Source of the DNA: Verrucomicrobiia bacterium
GTDB lineage: Bacteria; Verrucomicrobiota; Verrucomicrobiia; Verrucomicrobiales; DEV007
Direction: 5' to 3'
Length of the DNA stretch: 34,488 nt
NCBI GenBank assembly: GCA_030430255.1
Contig: JAUIGD010000018.1
Span: 1-34,488, forward strand
In this document: positions 31,717 to 34,488 of the stretch, one piece after another
How the letters are laid out: the number at the start of each line of letters is the position of its first letter
How positions within the stretch are numbered: the stretch's first letter is position 1
Position numbers and translations under genes: made by a program
Notes under the pieces: generated by a model
Told to the model about the DNA's origin: nothing
Database searches by the model: none
Seen by the model: only the letters and a program-made list of their open reading frames with translations

Positions 31717-31842
31717 GAATGCGGAATGCGGAATGACGAATGCGGAATGCGGAATGACGAATGACAAATGCCGAATGCCGAATGCCGAATGCTGAATGCT
31801 GAATGCTGAATGCTGAGTGCTGAGTGCGGAATGCTGAGTGCG
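31717..31842. repeat. Heptanucleotide tandem repeat, 18 units
   Basis: Eighteen consecutive 7-base units of the form GAATGCN or GAATGAC (variants AAATGCC and GAGTGCK) run without phase break from 31717 to 31842. Units change in blocks, GCG/GAC first, then GCC, then GCT, as expected from slippage or local duplication. It lies 33 bases upstream of the start codon of the CotH gene and reads as repeated IPHSAF-type peptides in minus-strand frames, which is a by-product and not a protein. Similar ATTC-rich heptamers occur in other bacterial genomes (recollection). Confidence 0.92.
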
Positions 31843-31879
31843 GAGGTGGAGCGATTGTGTTCGGTGGGGAGGGAGTGGG

Positions 31880-32560
31880 TTACGGGGGAGGCGGAGTTCC
31901 GCCCTCCGGGGGCGAGGGCGATGCTCGCGCTTCGGGCTTCTGCCACATGTCGGAGCGGAGGAATCCGGCGTTGGTGACTTGGCGCTTCACCAGCTGGAGA
32001 TGGACGGCTTCGAGCGCGGGGTCGGGATCGCTGAGCCGGTCCGTTTCCAAACCGGTAGCGAGGTGGAAGAAACGGTACATGGTCCAGAGCAGGGTGCGGG
32101 CGCGAAGGCGGGCGAGCGCCCCGCTCGGGGGCATTTGGAAGTCGGCGATGAGGAGGGTGCCGCCGGGGCGGAGGGCGCGGTCGATGATGGCGATCTGCCC
32201 GCGTTGTCCGGCGGGATCGAAGCAGTCGAGGAAGAAGTGCGCGGCGACCAGGTCGTAGGCTTCCGGATCCGGTGCGGTGTCTTCGAGTCTCGATCGGTGG
32301 AAGGTGACCGGCGCGCCGCCGGGGAGCGTGCGCCGTGAGCGGGCGATCATCCCGGCGCTGGGTTCGACGACATCGACGCGGGTGCCGGGGTGGCGGTCGA
32401 GCAGGGCGCCCAAGAAGCGGCCATCGCCCTCGCCGACCAGCAGGGTGCGGCGGGGTGGCGGGGCGGCATCGAGGTGCGTGCAGCGGGCGCGTTCGAGGGC
32501 GCGGCCGTAGGCGAGGCGCTCCAGCCCGGCGTAGGCGCGGGCGATGCGGTCGGCGTTCAG
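31880..32560 (-). CDS. Class I SAM-dependent methyltransferase, probable CTG start
   Basis: From CTG 32560 the frame gives 226 residues: RIARAYAGLERLAYGRALER, then the SAM-binding motif I LLVGEGDGRFL (41-50), VDVVEPS (acidic residue for the ribose), a DLVAAHFFLDCF motif and RPGGTLLIADF. All are placed as in Rossmann-fold methyltransferases. ATG, GTG and TTG starts allow only a start at 32413 (TTG), which would cut off motif I, so the real start must lie upstream. The only candidate is CTG 32560, overlapping the phospholipase D stop as CTGA. The substrate is unknown. The C-terminus after SDMWQKP is Pro/Ser-rich. Confidence 0.8.
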   Translation of the reverse strand: MNADRIARAYAGLERLAYGRALERARCTHLDAAPPPRRTLLVGEGDGRFLGALLDRHPGTRVDVVEPSAGMIARSRRTLPGGAPVTFHRSRLEDTAPDPEAYDLVAAHFFLDCFDPAGQRGQIAIIDRALRPGGTLLIADFQMPPSGALARLRARTLLWTMYRFFHLATGLETDRLSDPDPALEAVHLQLVKRQVTNAGFLRSDMWQKPEARASPSPPEGGTPPPP

Positions 32561-33672
32561 AGCTTCAGCTTCTGGTGGAGTTCCTGGAGGTAGGCGAGGG
32601 GTTTATTGTAGCGTGAGAGCTCGGCGGCGTCCTCGATCCGGCGGCTGGCGGCACGCCGCGCGTCGGCGACGGCGAGGAAGTCGGCGACGAGCTGTGGGTC
32701 GCGTGCCAGGAGGTTCAGCTCGGCGCTGTTGCGCATGGAGAAGATCGACAGGTTCGCCGAGCCGCTGAAGACGGTCTGGCGGTCGAAGGCGAGCATCTTC
32801 GCGTGGATCATCCGCGGGGTGAAGTAGACCTGGACGGGTGAGGATCGGAGCAGGCGTTCGGCGGCGCGGTGGTTGTTGTCGTTGCCGATGTTGGCCTTCT
32901 CCGAGAGCAGCAGGTGGACGGCGGCGCCGCGGTGGGCGGCGGCGGCGATCGCGGCATCGACCTCGGGGTCGCCGATGTAGGCCACTTCGATGTGCACTTC
33001 CTCGCGGGCGCCCGCCAGGAGCTCGAGGAGCAGAGGTTTGATCTCGAATCGCGACTCCCCGTTCATCGTCTGGTTGAAGACGAACTCGACCTCGCGCCCG
33101 GGGTCGAGCGGTTCGGCGCCGGATTCGCGGGCGAGGAAGCGGGCGGCGAGCTCGGGGCAATCGAGGTGCACCATGTAGTCGAAGTAGCGGCGGTGGCGGT
33201 CTTCGATGTTGATGCTGCCGGTGACGAGGTGGCGGCGGTCGAACAGGTAGTATTTGGTGTGGGTGTGGACGCCCTCGACCCAGGTCAGCTCCGTGTTCGG
33301 GTGCGCGGCGAGCTCGGCGCCGGCCCCGTTTTGAAACTCGTCCTCGAGGAAGGTGTCGGGGAAGGTCGGCGAGATCGTCTTCCACCAGAGCCGCCGCCCG
33401 GCGGAGGGTTCGCGCGGGAAGAAGGACTTCCGGTTCATCTCGATGCGTTCGTACATCATCGCGCCCGAGTCCTTGAGGATGCGCACTTTGACCCCTCGGC
33501 GGGCGGCCTCCAGCAGGGCGTGGCCGACCCGGTTGCCGATCTCGTCCGAGCGCCAGACGTACATGTGGATGGCGATCTCCTGGCGCGCCTCGCCGATCAA
33601 GCGCAGGACGGTATCGAAGGCCGCCGCGGCGCCGTCTTGTTCATCGGGGTCGTGGAGGAGGGTGGCGGGCAT
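32557..33672 (-). CDS. Phospholipase D-like / cardiolipin synthase family protein
   Basis: The 371-residue protein has two HKD motifs: HTKYYLFD followed by TGSINIED (H138, K140, D145) and IHAKMLAFD followed by SGSANLS (H290, K292, D297). IAIHMYVWRSDEIG near residue 35 and the IEVAYIG strand near 228 are family features. No membrane helices are present, unlike classical cardiolipin synthase 1. The protein is probably a peripheral phospholipid synthase or phosphodiesterase, and the substrate is an inference. It is followed in the same operon by the methyltransferase with a 4-base overlap and preceded, 48 bases away, by an alpha/beta hydrolase, together suggesting lipid metabolism. Confidence 0.9.
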   Translation of the reverse strand: MPATLLHDPDEQDGAAAAFDTVLRLIGEARQEIAIHMYVWRSDEIGNRVGHALLEAARRGVKVRILKDSGAMMYERIEMNRKSFFPREPSAGRRLWWKTISPTFPDTFLEDEFQNGAGAELAAHPNTELTWVEGVHTHTKYYLFDRRHLVTGSINIEDRHRRYFDYMVHLDCPELAARFLARESGAEPLDPGREVEFVFNQTMNGESRFEIKPLLLELLAGAREEVHIEVAYIGDPEVDAAIAAAAHRGAAVHLLLSEKANIGNDNNHRAAERLLRSSPVQVYFTPRMIHAKMLAFDRQTVFSGSANLSIFSMRNSAELNLLARDPQLVADFLAVADARRAASRRIEDAAELSRYNKPLAYLQELHQKLKL

Positions 33673-33720
33673 GCTCGGTGGGGCGGGCGCTGCGGTCAGT
33701 CGGGGGGGCTCCCCCGGTGC

Positions 33721-34488
33721 TCAGCGGTGCAGTTTCAAGATCCGGGCGACCTCGGTGATGGTGTCCGAGTGGTCGAAGGCCTTGTGGGGGGCAGCGACGA
33801 TCTTCTCCGAGGCGGCGCCCTCGAGGTGGGCGCTCGGGTAGCGGACGAGGCCGTCATCGGTCGAGGCCAGCGGTTCCGCCGCGCCGTGGGTGCCGACGGC
33901 GATGATGCTGTGGAAGGGGGTGCCCGGGGCGATGGTGTCGCCGCCGAGCGCGCGCATGAACTCCGAGTCGGGGCGCAGGTCGTCGACGCTGTTCATGCTG
34001 TCGATGGTGGCGTCGGCGATGAGGCCGATCTCGGGGTTGAGGTTCACAGTGGTGAGCACGGCCTCCTTGAGTTCGCGGGGCACCTGGATGATGGCGGCGG
34101 CACGCTGGACGATCTTGCGCGCGGCGACGTCGCTGCCGCGATGGGGGGTGGCGATGAACACGGCGCGGCCGACGTATGGCTGTGGTTCGAACTGGAACAT
34201 CTCCTGCGTCATGGCGGCGAGGTCGGGTGGGAGGTTGAGTTCGTCGAGCGGCTTGTCGGACCAGTCGCGGAGCTTGCCGTTGCTCGGCGAGATCATGAGG
34301 CGCGAGAGGATCCCGCCCATGCTGTGGCCGACGAGCACCATGCGGTCGAGGTGCGAGTTCGTCCCGCTCGGGTCGTAGTGGGCGCGCATCGCCCGCAGTT
34401 CGGCGCGCAGGCGCATCGCCGAGTAGAGGATGGGGACCCCGGTGGGGTAGGAGAACGCCCAGAATTGGTAGCGGTCGCGGATCTCGGG
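33721..34488 (-). CDS. Alpha/beta hydrolase (lipase-like), 5' end outside the window
   Basis: The open frame continues to the window edge, giving 255 C-terminal residues of a longer protein. The first visible part, RYQFWAFSYPTGVPILYSA, lies before VLVGHSMGG, the nucleophile elbow (Ser at about visible residue 56). VFIATPHRGSDVA and later AFDHSD (probable catalytic His) follow. This is the pattern of exported, lipase-like PGAP1/LCAT-style hydrolases in Gram-negative bacteria. An internal ATG (34416) would remove the conserved YPTG strand and is rejected as the start. It lies 48 bases before the phospholipase D gene in the same orientation. Confidence 0.85.
   Translation of the reverse strand, partial: PEIRDRYQFWAFSYPTGVPILYSAMRLRAELRAMRAHYDPSGTNSHLDRMVLVGHSMGGILSRLMISPSNGKLRDWSDKPLDELNLPPDLAAMTQEMFQFEPQPYVGRAVFIATPHRGSDVAARKIVQRAAAIIQVPRELKEAVLTTVNLNPEIGLIADATIDSMNSVDDLRPDSEFMRALGGDTIAPGTPFHSIIAVGTHGAAEPLASTDDGLVRYPSAHLEGAASEKIVAAPHKAFDHSDTITEVARILKLHR

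Noticed and set aside
31717-31842. Possible CRISPR array or repeat protein
   Set aside because: Units are 7 bases without spacers and no cas genes are near. The IPHSAF-like peptide repeat appears in more than one minus-strand frame, as any heptamer does, so it is a microsatellite.

Overview
The window is very GC-rich, densely coding bacterial DNA, most probably chromosomal DNA of a member of Verrucomicrobiota (a Luteolibacter/Haloferula-like or similar aerobic lineage). The evidence is the protein set: a TIGR03790-family secreted protein, a membrane-anchored FecR/LamG protein directly behind a PVC-type ECF-like sigma factor, a 1476-residue lamin-tail/CotH surface protein, a di-haem cytochrome c peroxidase, a POT transporter with an inserted domain, and a bactofilin-type protein. 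No rRNA, tRNA, CRISPR array, phage or transposase gene was seen. The taxonomic call is an inference.

Layout. 1-325 is repeat DNA with no gene. 326-4705 holds an LpxH-like phosphoesterase (-) divergent from a + run of PhnP-like MBL hydrolase, TIGR03790 protein and TPR protein. 4706-5343 is repeat DNA. 5344-7251 holds a small helical-repeat protein and a beta-lactamase-fold serine hydrolase (+). 7258-11494 (-) holds a DUF3857/transglutaminase-like membrane protein followed by the POT transporter. 11608-13014 (+) is a secreted EEP-family phosphodiesterase/nuclease-like protein. 13027-15967 (-) is a small orphan gene followed by an ABC-2 exporter. 16274-19137 (+) holds a GT39-like membrane glycosyltransferase, a coupled orphan membrane protein and a tiny cysteine-rich lipoprotein closed by a strong terminator. 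19240-20253 (-) is an MBL-fold exonuclease-like protein. 20546-21502 (+) is a bactofilin fused to a dead Mrr-type nuclease domain and a split zinc ribbon. 21649-22805 holds two lower-GC orphan genes. 22983-24149 (+) is the cytochrome c peroxidase. 24150-24800 is a repeat cluster. 24801-31683 (-) is the CotH / sigma / FecR-LamG cluster. 31717-31842 is a heptamer microsatellite. 31880-34488 (-) holds a methyltransferase, a phospholipase D-like protein and the 3' part of an alpha/beta hydrolase gene.

Likely links between genes. Several pairs share a 4-base stop/start overlap: MBL hydrolase and TIGR03790, ABC ATPase and permease, glycosyltransferase and orphan, phospholipase D and methyltransferase. 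The sigma and FecR/LamG genes form a probable signalling pair, with the CotH gene upstream on the same strand.

The most interesting signals are: (1) a bactofilin domain sitting inside a topoisomerase-type zinc ribbon, behind an Mrr nuclease fold that has lost its catalytic residues; (2) a GspG-pseudopilin-like segment inserted before the last helix of a POT transporter; (3) a family of about 84-bp elements beginning AGCCCG, one caught as a nested insertion in a longer repeat, whose end abuts the stop codons of three unrelated genes; and (4) two genes that appear to need non-standard start codons (ATC and CTG).
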